36,900 nt of DNA from Anaerolineae bacterium (GTDB lineage: Bacteria > Chloroflexota > Anaerolineae > Aggregatilineales > Phototrophicaceae), in the NCBI GenBank assembly GCA_026645745.1, contig JAPKMU010000004.1, forward strand, positions 1-36,900, read 5' to 3'. Both the position numbers and the translations under genes were made by a program. The notes under the pieces were generated by a model that had not been told where the DNA came from, made no database searches, and saw nothing but the letters and a program-made list of their open reading frames with translations. Below are positions 26,372 to 34,842 of the stretch, in pieces (the first letter of the stretch is position 1; each line of letters opens with the position of its first letter).

Positions 26372-26377
26372 ATTATA
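26372..26377 (-). promoter_or_regulatory. Consensus -10 box upstream of the hydrolase gene
   Basis: TATAAT on the minus strand (26372-26377) lies 35 bases upstream of ATG 26336. No convincing -35 box is found 16-18 bases further upstream, so activity may need an activator or an extended contact. Confidence 0.4.
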
Positions 26378-26399
26378 GCGAAAGCCTCAGGATTCGGCG

Positions 26400-27776
26400 C
26401 TAAAAGCGTCCGGCGCGGGGATGCGCAACCCGCAGTACTTGATCCGGCGCAGGGTCACTGATGCGTACTGTTTCACCATCGAGCCAGCGTACTTCAACAT
26501 GATCGATAGTGGTCACGCTCCCCAAACCGAAATGCGCGACAGGTTCCATCATGCACAAATAGCCGCTCCCCGCGTCAATCGTCCTACTGTGGGAGACGCC
26601 GCCCGCACGGAGCGTCACCCGCGCCCCGCGTGCCGGTGCGCCATAACGGGTGGTTGGGATCACACGCAGCCAGTGATTGCCATTCGCAGGCGTATGATAG
26701 TAAGTAAGCGGCTGCATTCCCGTTTCGCCGTGCGAGATCAGGAGTTCAAGCCGCCCGTCCCCATCAAAATCGCCGCAAACAGCGCCTGTTCCCAAGCCGA
26801 ATGGTTCAGCAGCATCGGCAATCGAGATCGGCTGCCACCGCCCGTCACGCAACCCGAACAAACGATTCGGCTGCCCGATGTTGTTGAAGAAAATCTCCTC
26901 GTTGCCATCATTGTCAAAATCGGCGGCGATCACCGTGCGAACGCGCGACGGCTGCGCCATTTCCGGCGGCGCTTCGTCCGCGAATGTGCCATCAAACGAC
27001 TGAATAAACAGACGGTGTTCGCCTTCCCAATTGCCAACCACAATATCAAACAAGCCGTCGTGATTGGCGTCAAGCACAGCAGCACCGCGCGCATTGGCAG
27101 ATGGATCATCTAAATTCACAGTGTCAGCAACATTGAAGAATGTTCCGTCGCCGTTGTTGCGGAACAAATAATTCGCTCCGCCTTCGTTGCCAGAGAAAAT
27201 ATCCATACCATCGCTGATCAACGGGAGCGCAAGGACGCTCCGCCCTCCCGTGACATGATTCAGGTGTGCCAGCGGCGCAACGTCCGCCAAACGTCCATCA
27301 TCATCGAGTTCATACAGGCGCATTGGTCCGCCGTAATTGACGACGAAAAAGCCGTACCGCCCCATCCCCAAGCGGTCAACGGAGGCGACGGAACGACCGG
27401 CGGTCAAGTTCAGCATGCGGCTGTTGATCCCAAGCGCAAACAAATCTGTCCATTCGCCGTCAGCATAATCGAACAAGCGATCCGCAAAGCGCTTTTGTCC
27501 GGCGAACGTATCGGTATTGAGAATGTAAAGCTCTTCGAGTCCATCCCCGTCAATATCACAGGCGGCTACGCCAATCGCCTGCCGGGCAGCGTCCGCCAGC
27601 GTTTCATTCGCAATATTGACAAAACTGCTGCCGTTCCACTTGAGGACGAGATTGGGGAAGCCAAAACCGGCGACGACGATCTCAAAAGCGCCGTCACCAT
27701 CCACATCAGTGACGGCTGCCCCATAGTTATACTGAATTGGGTTGTGCTGAATCAGGCGCGTGCGGTTGGTGAACAT
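26400..27776 (-). CDS. FG-GAP/VCBS-repeat protein with C-terminal ASPIC/UnbV domain (CRTAC1-like)
   Basis: 458 residues from ATG 27776. At least five repeats carry calcium-binding D-x-D-x-D-G type loops (DVDGDGAFEI, DIDGDGLEEL, DANHDGLFDI, DFDNDGNEEI, DFDGDGRLEL), which predict a beta-propeller. The last 80 residues (LRVIPTTRYGAPARGARVTL through VEVRWLDGE) match the ASPIC/UnbV module. Such proteins are normally secreted or surface-bound, but this start gives no signal peptide. The longer frame from ATG 27839 adds only a short hydrophobic run without a basic N-terminus. A possible -10 box (TATACT, 27811-27816) lies between the two starts and favours the shorter one. Ligand unknown. Confidence 0.85.
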   Translation of the reverse strand: MFTNRTRLIQHNPIQYNYGAAVTDVDGDGAFEIVVAGFGFPNLVLKWNGSSFVNIANETLADAARQAIGVAACDIDGDGLEELYILNTDTFAGQKRFADRLFDYADGEWTDLFALGINSRMLNLTAGRSVASVDRLGMGRYGFFVVNYGGPMRLYELDDDGRLADVAPLAHLNHVTGGRSVLALPLISDGMDIFSGNEGGANYLFRNNGDGTFFNVADTVNLDDPSANARGAAVLDANHDGLFDIVVGNWEGEHRLFIQSFDGTFADEAPPEMAQPSRVRTVIAADFDNDGNEEIFFNNIGQPNRLFGLRDGRWQPISIADAAEPFGLGTGAVCGDFDGDGRLELLISHGETGMQPLTYYHTPANGNHWLRVIPTTRYGAPARGARVTLRAGGVSHSRTIDAGSGYLCMMEPVAHFGLGSVTTIDHVEVRWLDGETVRISDPAPDQVLRVAHPRAGRF

Positions 27777-27874
27777 CAGCGTCCATTCTTTGCGTTCCGC
27801 TACAACGATTAGTATAACGATCCCCTGCACAGGCGGCATGAAGAATTTAGTAGATATTCATGAGCATTTGTCCA

Positions 27875-28882
27875 TCACCTCAACTTAAGGCAAAGGATAT
27901 CGCCTTGTGTGAAGCCTGTCGCCGCATAAAAAGCACTGGCGCGATCATTCGCGCGTTCGGCGTTGACCATCAGCGAACGTAAGTTATGACTTTCGGCGCT
28001 GCGGACAACGGCTTCCATGAGGGCTGCCCCTACGCCGCGCCGCTGGTATGTCGGCAGCACCGCCATATCATTGATCAAACCGCGCCCTTCGGTCAGCGTG
28101 CGAATCACGCTCATCGCGATAAATCCGATAATGATCGATGGGTTTTGGCGGGCTTCGGCGACAAACACATGTATCCCGTCGCTTTCACGAAAGCGCTGGT
28201 AGGCATCACGCATCTCGTCGCGGCTCAGATTGCGGTTGGCGGGGATCAACGCCAAGAGCGCGATCAACTCGTTGGCGTCGCGGAGTTCCGCCGGACGAAT
28301 GATGTAATCCGGGCGTTCGACAGGTTCTTCATCGTGACGTACAGCGGCATGATCGCCGGATTCGCGGCGGCTGCGCTTTTCGAGCCAGCTTGAAATTACT
28401 TCACGGTGTGTGCGGAACGGCAGCACCGGCAGGTTTTCAACTTGAAACACCTGCGCTTCGACGGCATCATCGCCCGCCTTCAACTGCCCGCCGATGGGGC
28501 GCATCCGGTAGAAAATCATGATCCCGCTCACAGGTGGACCTTCGGGAAAAGAATTGATCCCCGCCAATTCGATAATTTCGGTTTTTAACCCGGTTTCTTC
28601 TTCGGCTTCGCGGATTGCCGCATCTTCGGCGCTCTCATCCGCTTCGATAAAACCACTCGGCAGTGTCCAGCGTCCTTGATGCGGTGGGTGTAAGCGGCGG
28701 ATCAAGACCACACCGCCGTCCATCTCGATCAACATTCCGACGGCAGGAACAGGATTCACATAATGGACATAACCGCAGTTCGCGCACGCTTGACGAACGC
28801 GCCCGCCTTCTTCACGTTCGCCCAATTCATGTCCGCAAACCGGGCAAAACGTCATGCGGCGTTTATTTGTTGTTGTGGTCAT
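27875..28882 (-). CDS. Zinc-ribbon Nudix hydrolase fused to a GNAT acetyltransferase
   Basis: 335 residues in three parts. A zinc ribbon (C13, C16, C33, C36) opens the protein. A Nudix domain follows; its box G-x5-E-x7-REUxEExGU is complete at 77-99 (REAEEETGL). The N-terminal half thus resembles NudC/ADP-ribose pyrophosphatase-like enzymes. After an acidic linker (about 165-190), residues 194-335 form a GNAT fold with the acetyl-CoA loop QRRGVGAALM and the C-terminal NDRASAFYAATGF motif. Substrates of both halves are unknown. The divergent lipoprotein gene starts 108 bases away. Confidence 0.92.
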   Translation of the reverse strand: MTTTTNKRRMTFCPVCGHELGEREEGGRVRQACANCGYVHYVNPVPAVGMLIEMDGGVVLIRRLHPPHQGRWTLPSGFIEADESAEDAAIREAEEETGLKTEIIELAGINSFPEGPPVSGIMIFYRMRPIGGQLKAGDDAVEAQVFQVENLPVLPFRTHREVISSWLEKRSRRESGDHAAVRHDEEPVERPDYIIRPAELRDANELIALLALIPANRNLSRDEMRDAYQRFRESDGIHVFVAEARQNPSIIIGFIAMSVIRTLTEGRGLINDMAVLPTYQRRGVGAALMEAVVRSAESHNLRSLMVNAERANDRASAFYAATGFTQGDILCLKLR

Positions 28883-28945
28883 AGGATTGTCCCACGCTTT
28901 TTTACAGAATGTTTAGAAGTTTGATCAGGCACAAACGCAAATTTT

Positions 28946-28975
28946 TTGTCAAAATCGTAACGAGCAGCATAACGT
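28946..28975 (+). promoter_or_regulatory. Candidate promoter of the small lipoprotein gene
   Basis: TTGTCA (28946-28951; 5 of 6 matches), an 18-base spacer and TAACGT (28970-28975; 3 of 6) precede ATG 28991. An AAAGGA ribosome-binding site lies 7 bases before the ATG. Confidence 0.35.
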
Positions 28976-28990
28976 ACAAAGGACACCAAC

Positions 28991-29377
28991 ATGAAGATGG
29001 GAATCATCCGTTTGGCGCTGGCAGTTGGCTTGATCAGCATCCTCGCTGCATGCGGCGGCTTGGATAATGTGAGCGGTACGACCGTTGGCACCGGGGAACA
29101 CTCCGTTGTGGTCACGAATGGCACGGGGACGCGCATCTGTTTCCTGTTCCTGCTTGAAGAAGGCGTGACACAGTTATCGCAAGAACTGGACTATCTGGGC
29201 GAAACTGGCGTTCTCGAAGCGAACGGTTCCATCACGATCAAGGTGGATGCGGGCACATATAACGGACTGGCGATCACGCAGGACACCGATGGCGGCTGCG
29301 ATGACGACACGGGGACTGAAATCGACAACTTCGGTTTCGTCGTCGATGGCGACGAAGTCTGGCGGCTGGAACTCTAA
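28991..29377 (+). CDS. Small secreted lipoprotein, function unknown
   Basis: 128 residues. A type II signal peptide is clear: basic start MKMGIIR, hydrophobic core, and lipobox LAAC with the lipidated cysteine at residue 21. The mature part of about 108 residues is predicted all-beta and acidic. It contains two cysteines (in TRICFLF and GGCDDD) that could form a disulfide outside the membrane. AAAGGA lies 7 bases before the ATG. It stands alone, divergent from the Nudix-GNAT gene and convergent with rpoD. I do not recognise a family with certainty. Confidence 0.88.
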   Translation: MKMGIIRLALAVGLISILAACGGLDNVSGTTVGTGEHSVVVTNGTGTRICFLFLLEEGVTQLSQELDYLGETGVLEANGSITIKVDAGTYNGLAITQDTDGGCDDDTGTEIDNFGFVVDGDEVWRLEL

Positions 29378-29395
29378 GCATCCCTCGCCATCTTT

Positions 29396-29422
29396 TCGGG
29401 ACAGGGTTGCGCCCTGTCCCGA
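29396..29422. repeat. Palindrome between convergent genes, copy B of a dispersed repeat
   Basis: Perfect 11-bp arms TCGGGACAGGG (29396-29406) and CCCTGTCCCGA (29412-29422) with a 5-base loop. The core is identical to the one at 9585-9610. It lies between the stop of the lipoprotein gene and the stop of rpoD and could end either transcript, but a T-run is missing on both sides. Confidence 0.8.
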
Positions 29423-29427
29423 TCCAG

Positions 29428-31098
29428 CTACATCTCTAAGTAGTCCCGCAGTTGACGACTGCGCGTCGGGTGGCGTAGTTTGCGCAGCGCCTTCGCTTCG
29501 ATCTGACGAATACGTTCGCGCGTCACCCCAAAATGCTTCCCGACTTCTTCCAGCGTATGATCCTGTCCATCGACCAGCCCAAAACGCTGCTCCAACACTT
29601 CGCGTTCGCGTTCGCTCAAAATACCAAGCGCTTGACGAATCTGTTCTTTCAAAAGCTGACGGCTTGCTGCATCAACCGGACCCAACACCTTATCATCTTC
29701 AATGAAGTCACCCAGCAGGCTGTTGTCTTCCTGACCGATCGGCATTTCCAAACTCATCGGCTCTTGTGACAGCCGCAGAATCTTCCGTACCTTTTGCGCC
29801 GCGCGGCGGAGTTTGCGCGTCAAACCGGGATCCATCTTGATCCCATCGCGGCGTATCTGCTTGATCGCTTCGGTTTCTTCCGGGGATAAGAAATCGAGTT
29901 CAAGCGCGATTTGCTCCGCGCTCGGTTCTGCCCCAAGCTCCTGCTGAAGCTGGCGCTGCACGCGCATCAAGCGATTGATCGTTTCAACCATATGCACTGG
30001 AATGCGAATTGTGCGCGCTTGATCCGCGATGGCACGGCTGATCGCCTGACGAATCCACCATGTGGCATACGTGCTGAACTTGAAGCCTTTGGTGTGATCA
30101 AACTTGGCGACGGCGCGCAGCAAGCCGATATTGCCTTCCTGAATCAAATCGAGAAAGTTGATTCCGCGTCCCATATAGCGCTTCGCTACGCTCACCACAA
30201 GGCGAAGATTCGCACGTGTGAGCGCTGTCGCCGCGAGTTCGTTCCGCTCGTCGATGATCTCGTAAAGATCAGGGAGATAGTCGAGCGAATGCGTATCAGC
30301 GCGCAGCCATTCGTTAAACTGATCGGTCGTGGGAAGCTCACCATGTTTCGCGATGTGGCGGCGAATCTGGCTTTGAGAGATTGGCGGAAGCAGCAGCAGC
30401 CCGTGTACCACGTTGAACAACCGCCGAGCGAGTTCGTTCCACGCTTCCTCGCGTCCCCACTCACGCTGACGCAGGTATTCGCGCGTGTACGAAACCCCGT
30501 TCGCATCAGGGTTATCCATCATAAACTGCACTTCGCCGATTAATTCAGCGAAATCAGGTGGCGCAACATTTTTGAAGCCCTTGAGCGCCGCCAACACATC
30601 AAGCCAATTCTTGCGTACATACGCGTATGCCGCTTCCGCGATTTCACGCGGTTCGGTCACCCGCTCACTATCGGCAGACTCGCTATCCCCTCTGACTTCC
30701 AGCAGCATTTGATAATAAAGCTGCTCGGCGGCGATCTGCGCGCTCAACCATGTTTCGCGGTTGGTATCCAACAGCGTGACCTGCCCGATTTCCTTGAGGT
30801 ACATGCGCACCGGGTCGTCTGCGAGCGAACTATCAATGCGCGCGCTCTCCAACAGGCGATCCTCATCCATGTCGTCGAACTCGTCATCGCCCAGTTCGAA
30901 TGAGTCGTCATTCCCTATGGCAACGTCATAGATCGAATCATCCGCAAGGTCATCCCCCAAATCATCCCCAAGTGCATCGTCCTCGAAATCAAAATCGTCG
31001 GCGCTGTCTTCCGCTTCATCAGCGCCCGCCTTCTTGAATTCGTCCTGATCTCCTGCTTCGGAGTGCCCGTTGACCGGTTTGTTACGCCTTTTTGCCAT
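29428..31098 (-). CDS. rpoD: Primary RNA polymerase sigma factor (sigma-70)
   Basis: 556 residues. Region 1.2 is near 90-120 ([17 protein letters not shown]). A non-conserved insert of about 170 residues follows. Region 2 lies at 294-365 with [20 protein letters not shown], then [15 protein letters not shown] for -10 recognition and melting. Region 3 follows, and region 4 is at about 490-550 with the helix-turn-helix [19 protein letters not shown]. The N-terminus (about 17-80) is extremely acidic. ATG 31098 has AGGA 6 bases upstream and overlaps the end of dnaG by 17 bases, so the two are co-transcribed. Confidence 0.97.
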   Translation of the reverse strand: MAKRRNKPVNGHSEAGDQDEFKKAGADEAEDSADDFDFEDDALGDDLGDDLADDSIYDVAIGNDDSFELGDDEFDDMDEDRLLESARIDSSLADDPVRMYLKEIGQVTLLDTNRETWLSAQIAAEQLYYQMLLEVRGDSESADSERVTEPREIAEAAYAYVRKNWLDVLAALKGFKNVAPPDFAELIGEVQFMMDNPDANGVSYTREYLRQREWGREEAWNELARRLFNVVHGLLLLPPISQSQIRRHIAKHGELPTTDQFNEWLRADTHSLDYLPDLYEIIDERNELAATALTRANLRLVVSVAKRYMGRGINFLDLIQEGNIGLLRAVAKFDHTKGFKFSTYATWWIRQAISRAIADQARTIRIPVHMVETINRLMRVQRQLQQELGAEPSAEQIALELDFLSPEETEAIKQIRRDGIKMDPGLTRKLRRAAQKVRKILRLSQEPMSLEMPIGQEDNSLLGDFIEDDKVLGPVDAASRQLLKEQIRQALGILSEREREVLEQRFGLVDGQDHTLEEVGKHFGVTRERIRQIEAKALRKLRHPTRSRQLRDYLEM

Positions 31099-33148
31099 GC
31101 TTATTCCTGCCCGACCCCTTGCTCAACGCTGCTTCGATTCGTCCCCGCGCATAAATCGTAATGGCGTTGACATCCTCCAGCGTTTCGAGCTGATCCCCAT
31201 CCCCGTTTTCCATCTGCATGAAGACGATCTCTTGACTCACACGCTTCAGGCGCTCAATTCGCAGCCGGAGCGCATGTTCGAGAATTTCCGCCTGATAGTT
31301 AACCGCACCGTTTGAGCGTTCATTTTGATGAATCACAATCGGTAGGTCTTCCGACAGTCCAAACTGCAAACGCGGGCGCAGTGCATCCCAAGGATCGCTC
31401 AACAACTGTTCGATCTGCGCCAGCAAGTCATCATCTGCGTGTTGTTGGATGTAATCGTAAACATCCAAGTCATCTTGCGCCAGCGCATTACCCAGCAAAA
31501 TGATCAACGCCTGATGATCCGTCCGGCTAAAATCATCCGCCCCAAGTTCTGCTAGAGGTCCCTGTGCTAGTGCTGCACTCTCCCCGGCGATCTCACGCAG
31601 TTTGCGGTTGACATGATAAATCAAATCTGGCTGTTGGAACAGGATGCGTAAGCAGTAGCGCTCCCATTCTTCGGCTTCACGGCGGATTGGTGCTTGAGTC
31701 AGCGGTGGTTTGGGCGGGATCGGGCTGTCGAAGTTCGGCACGTCCGCAAACGGATTGTCGTAGAAGATATCCGGCGGCGGTTCAGGTGCATCACTGAGAG
31801 GGCGCGGCGCAGCGGTGCGGGTGGCTCTGCCCTGCTCCGCCGCCCATGCCAGCAAATCACGCTCTGGAATATGCAGCTTGAGGGCGAGTTTTTGCAGACT
31901 GTCGCGCTTGTAAAGATCGTTTTCGGTCATGAGCAGGATCGGCAGCAGGCGGCGTGCTGCTGATTCGCGTTCGATTACGCTGGCGTTGGCAGGGAGAGTT
32001 CGCGCTTCCCATTCGATCACGAAGTCCGCGACCGGGAGCGCTTGATTCACGAGTTCGCCCCACGCGCCCGGTTGTTCACGGATGAGATCGTCCGGGTCTT
32101 TTGCACCGGGGAGCGTCAAAATACGGAACTCAACCGCCAGCCGTCCGGCGTAATCTTTCGCCAGCGCTTCACGCGCCACATCAAGACTGCGGCGCATGGC
32201 GTTTTGTCCCGCAGCATCCGAGTCAAGCGCCATAATGATGCGTTTCGCCCACTTGGGCGCGATCAAGTTCAACTGCGCTTCGGTGAGCGCCGTTCCCATC
32301 TGCGCGACCACATTGCTATATCCCGCTTGATGCAGCGAGATCGCGTCCATATAGCCTTCGACGATCACAGCGGTTTCGCCGTCGCGGATCGACTTGGATG
32401 CGATATCCAACCCGAACAGCAGGTGACTCTTGTCGAAAACCAGCGTTTGCGGACTGTTCAGATACTTGGGGTTATCGTTCGGATCGAGCGCACGCGCCCC
32501 AAACCCAACCACCCGACCGCGTTCGTCACGGATCGGGATCATCAAGCGGTTGCGGAACTTGTCATACACGCGACCGCGATCATTTTTGGAAAGCAAGCCT
32601 GCGTTGATCAGGTCATCTTCAGCGATGCCTAAATGAGTCAGCGCCTCATGGAGCGCACTCCATCCCGCCGGAGCGTAGCCGATCCCGAAGCGGCGGATCG
32701 TCTCGTCAGTCAAGCCGCGCTTCACCCGCGCATACTCAAGCGCCGCCGCTGCACCCGGATCACTTGAATCAAATAGGCGCTCATGGAAGTAATCCGCCGC
32801 CGCGCTCAAATGAGCACGCATTTGATCCCGCGCAGCGTCTTTTTCTTTTTGTTCGGGCGTTTGCGGCTTGAGTTCGACGCCGGCGATCACGGCGAGTTCT
32901 TTCAGCGCCTCCGCGAACGTCCAACCGTTCTGCTTCATGGCGAAGAAGAAAATATCGCCGCCTTCGTTGCATGCGCCAAAACACCGGCAGGTCTGCTTGA
33001 CGGGATCAACCACGAACGAGGGCGTTTTTTCGGCATGCCAAGGGCACGGGGCTTTATAGGTGCGCCCCGCTTTTTTGAGCGGCACAAAGCGGTTAATATA
33101 ATCGACAATATCCAGTCGTTGTTTAATTTCATCAACTGGAGATGACAT
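31082..33148 (-). CDS. dnaG: DNA primase
   Basis: 688 residues. The N-terminal zinc-binding domain has C35 and H38 ([11 protein letters not shown]) and a C-terminal pair in CRCFGAC (C54/C56 and C60), one residue more widely spaced than the usual CFGC. The catalytic core holds the RNAP-basic motif and the Toprim domain with VEGYMD (263-268) and [12 protein letters not shown] (309-320), the metal-binding acidic cluster. The C-terminal 150 residues would contact the DnaB helicase. It heads the dnaG-rpoD operon; a candidate promoter and a short inverted repeat lie upstream. Confidence 0.97.
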   Translation of the reverse strand: MSSPVDEIKQRLDIVDYINRFVPLKKAGRTYKAPCPWHAEKTPSFVVDPVKQTCRCFGACNEGGDIFFFAMKQNGWTFAEALKELAVIAGVELKPQTPEQKEKDAARDQMRAHLSAAADYFHERLFDSSDPGAAAALEYARVKRGLTDETIRRFGIGYAPAGWSALHEALTHLGIAEDDLINAGLLSKNDRGRVYDKFRNRLMIPIRDERGRVVGFGARALDPNDNPKYLNSPQTLVFDKSHLLFGLDIASKSIRDGETAVIVEGYMDAISLHQAGYSNVVAQMGTALTEAQLNLIAPKWAKRIIMALDSDAAGQNAMRRSLDVAREALAKDYAGRLAVEFRILTLPGAKDPDDLIREQPGAWGELVNQALPVADFVIEWEARTLPANASVIERESAARRLLPILLMTENDLYKRDSLQKLALKLHIPERDLLAWAAEQGRATRTAAPRPLSDAPEPPPDIFYDNPFADVPNFDSPIPPKPPLTQAPIRREAEEWERYCLRILFQQPDLIYHVNRKLREIAGESAALAQGPLAELGADDFSRTDHQALIILLGNALAQDDLDVYDYIQQHADDDLLAQIEQLLSDPWDALRPRLQFGLSEDLPIVIHQNERSNGAVNYQAEILEHALRLRIERLKRVSQEIVFMQMENGDGDQLETLEDVNAITIYARGRIEAALSKGSGRNKHGKKA

Positions 33149-33162
33149 GACGGGCAGCCTGA

Positions 33163-33187
33163 TCCTGATGTTGTATTTGGATCAGGA
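33163..33187. repeat. Short inverted repeat in the dnaG leader
   Basis: TCCTGAT (33163-33169) and ATCAGGA (33181-33187) pair around an 11-base loop. The repeat lies just downstream of the predicted dnaG -10 box, where it could be an operator or a leader hairpin. Confidence 0.4.
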
Positions 33188-33217
33188 AGTATAGTCGATG
33201 GCATGTGATCGGCACAA
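33188..33217 (-). promoter_or_regulatory. Candidate promoter of dnaG-rpoD
   Basis: On the minus strand, TTGTGC (33212-33217), an 18-base spacer and TATACT (33188-33193; 5 of 6 matches) lie about 40 bases upstream of ATG 33148. Confidence 0.45.
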
Positions 33218-33315
33218 CCGCACTTTGGTGGAATCGATGTTAAATCTGTCCTCCGCTGTTGAACAGATGAGCGGTTGTTACGCTAAAAAAGCGTGGATCA
33301 TCACCATTATATACC

Positions 33316-33345
33316 TTGACAGTTATATAACCAGTATGGTATATT
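33316..33345 (+). promoter_or_regulatory. Strong promoter of the arsR-type gene, predicted leaderless
   Basis: TTGACA (33316-33321, perfect), an 18-base spacer and TATATT (33340-33345; 5 of 6). The ATG at 33352 begins only 6 bases after the -10 box, so the transcript would start at or beside the start codon. Arms ATATACC (33309-33315) and GGTATAT (33338-33344) flank the promoter as a possible autorepressor site. Confidence 0.65.
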
Positions 33346-33351
33346 CACTCT

Positions 33352-33684
33352 ATGACGACAATCTACGAGGCGTTGGCAGACCCGACGCGCAGACGCATAT
33401 TGGAACTGCTCCGCGAACGCCCCCGGATGGTAGGTGACCTTGCAGACCTCTTAAATATCAGCCAACCGGGAGTCTCAAAACAACTTCGTGTGCTCCGCGA
33501 GGTTGGTTTGGTGCAGGTGCGCCAAGATGCCCAGCGGCGTTGGTATGAACTCCGCTTGGAGCCGTTGATCGAACTTGATCAGTGGCTCGCTGCTTTCCGG
33601 GAATCATGGGAGCGCAGATTGGATCGTCTGGATGCCTATCTGAACGAACTGCAAGGAAAAGAGGAGACTGATGACCACGAATAG
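33352..33684 (+). CDS. ArsR-family transcriptional regulator
   Basis: 110 residues, winged helix-turn-helix. The ArsR signature ALADPTRRRILELL is at 7-20; the recognition region is LADLLNISQPGVSKQLRVLREVGLV (about 30-54) and the wing contains RQDAQRRWYEL. The metal-binding CxC of the arsenic/cadmium sensors is absent, so it probably does not sense metal. The AHSA1/SRPBCC gene overlaps its 3' end by 14 bases, a common pairing in which the regulator controls its partner. A strong promoter lies immediately in front of the start codon. Confidence 0.94.
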   Translation: MTTIYEALADPTRRRILELLRERPRMVGDLADLLNISQPGVSKQLRVLREVGLVQVRQDAQRRWYELRLEPLIELDQWLAAFRESWERRLDRLDAYLNELQGKEETDDHE

Positions 33685-34183
33685 CAATTCGACCCACATC
33701 GATTCGAACGGCAATATGGTGTTCACCCGTGTTTTCGACGCGCCGCGCGAACTGGTGTGGAAAGCGTGGACGGAACCGGAACATCTCATGCGCTGGTGGG
33801 GACCAGCTACGTTTACCTCCCCTGCTGCGAAGATTGATCTGCGTGTGGGTGGGAAGTATCACTGGTGCATGCGCTCACCAGAGGGGCAAGATTTCTGGAG
33901 CACCGGCACATTCCGCGAAATCTCCCCGATGGATCGGTTGGTGATGACGGATGCGTTCTCGAATGAGCAGGGCGACATCGTCTCCCCGACTGAATACGGA
34001 CTTCCCGCCGAAACCGCGATGGAATTTCTCTTTTCGCTGACGTTTGAAGACCTCGGTGGCAAAACCCGTATGACGCTGGTTCACTCCGGTATGCCCGCTG
34101 GCGAGATGCGCGAGATGAGCCTTCAGGGCATGAACGAATCGCTCGACAAACTGGCGGAAAGCCTCAAGCAGCCGCAGCGCTAA
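33671..34183 (+). CDS. SRPBCC-fold (AHSA1-type) protein
   Basis: 170 residues, cytoplasmic. The N-terminal strand-helix VFTRVFDAPRELVWKAWTEPEHLMRWWGP is diagnostic of the AHSA1/START-like superfamily, and the C-terminal long helix (GMNESLDKLAESL) closes the ligand pocket. Family members bind hydrophobic ligands or act as small enzymes; no ligand can be read here. It is translationally coupled to the ArsR gene (14-base overlap). A 13-bp hairpin follows its stop codon. Confidence 0.93.
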   Translation: MTTNSNSTHIDSNGNMVFTRVFDAPRELVWKAWTEPEHLMRWWGPATFTSPAAKIDLRVGGKYHWCMRSPEGQDFWSTGTFREISPMDRLVMTDAFSNEQGDIVSPTEYGLPAETAMEFLFSLTFEDLGGKTRMTLVHSGMPAGEMREMSLQGMNESLDKLAESLKQPQR

Positions 34184-34192
34184 TCCCCGACA

Positions 34193-34226
34193 GTGACGAG
34201 TGGTGAAAACGTCCATCACTCGTCAC
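34193..34226. terminator. Hairpin behind the SRPBCC gene
   Basis: GTGACGAGTGGTG (34193-34205) pairs with CATCACTCGTCAC (34214-34226) at 12 of 13 positions around an 8-base loop. It begins 9 bases after the SRPBCC stop. No T-run follows, so it may stabilise the message end or act in factor-dependent termination. Confidence 0.5.
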
Positions 34227-34234
34227 AATTCGCG

Positions 34235-34240
34235 TATAAT
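34235..34240 (+). promoter_or_regulatory. Consensus -10 box of the Uma2-type gene
   Basis: TATAAT at 34235-34240, 35 bases upstream of ATG 34276. No convincing -35 box is seen. Its position supports ATG 34276 rather than the TTG at 34240 as the translation start. Confidence 0.5.
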
Positions 34241-34275
34241 TGATTGCATCAGCAAACGCACATGAGGAACTCCCC

Positions 34276-34842
34276 ATGACCGATGTGGAGCGCGTCAAAA
34301 CGACCGCCGAGGAGTATTTGCGGCTAGTCTCTCAAGAGCATGACGGCATCATCGAGCTTATCAACGGCGAACTGATCATCTACGAGGGGGACGACGTACC
34401 GAAAGACGATCATCAACTGATATCAAGCAGTATCTTTCTTGTGCTGCGATTACTTCTTGGGCGCGAACGTGTCCGTTATGCCCCCGTCAATGTGTATTTG
34501 GATAGCGAAACCTACGTCGAACCGGATATTTTCTGGGCGGGTGCGGCGGACAGCGTGTGCCAGTTGAACACCGAAACGGGATTTTGGTACGGCGCTCCTG
34601 CGTTGGTTGTCGAGGTGCTTTCGCCTTGCAGCGTCAAGAGGGATCGGATTGAGAAATTCGCGCTGTACGAAAAACACGGTGTGCGTGAGTATTGGATCGT
34701 CGATCCTGAAGGCTTCGTCTTAGAGGTGTATACGCTTGAAAACGGGCGGTATCAGCGGCACGGCGCGTATGCCCCCGGTATGAGCTTCGCCAGTCCTCTA
34801 CTCGATCATACGTTTGATGTTCATGCGCTGTTCAACAGCTAA
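34276..34842 (+). CDS. Uma2-family (DUF820) putative endonuclease
   Basis: 188 residues. The restriction-endonuclease-like core is recognised by ELINGELIIYEG (the early glutamate), YVEPDIFWAG (the PD position), ALVVEVLSP (the E-x-x-S position) and KRDRIEKFALYEKHGVREYWIVDP, the family hallmark. Uma2 proteins are common in multiple copies in Chloroflexi and cyanobacteria; their biological role is unclear. ATG 34276 has GAGGA 7 bases upstream. Its TAA overlaps the stop of the convergent nucleotidyltransferase gene by 4 bases. Confidence 0.92.
   Translation: MTDVERVKTTAEEYLRLVSQEHDGIIELINGELIIYEGDDVPKDDHQLISSSIFLVLRLLLGRERVRYAPVNVYLDSETYVEPDIFWAGAADSVCQLNTETGFWYGAPALVVEVLSPCSVKRDRIEKFALYEKHGVREYWIVDPEGFVLEVYTLENGRYQRHGAYAPGMSFASPLLDHTFDVHALFNS

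Noticed and set aside
33198-33437. Open frame of 79 codons spanning the dnaG-arsR gap
   Set aside because: It crosses both predicted promoters and runs into arsR in another frame. It has no ribosome-binding site and no recognisable content.
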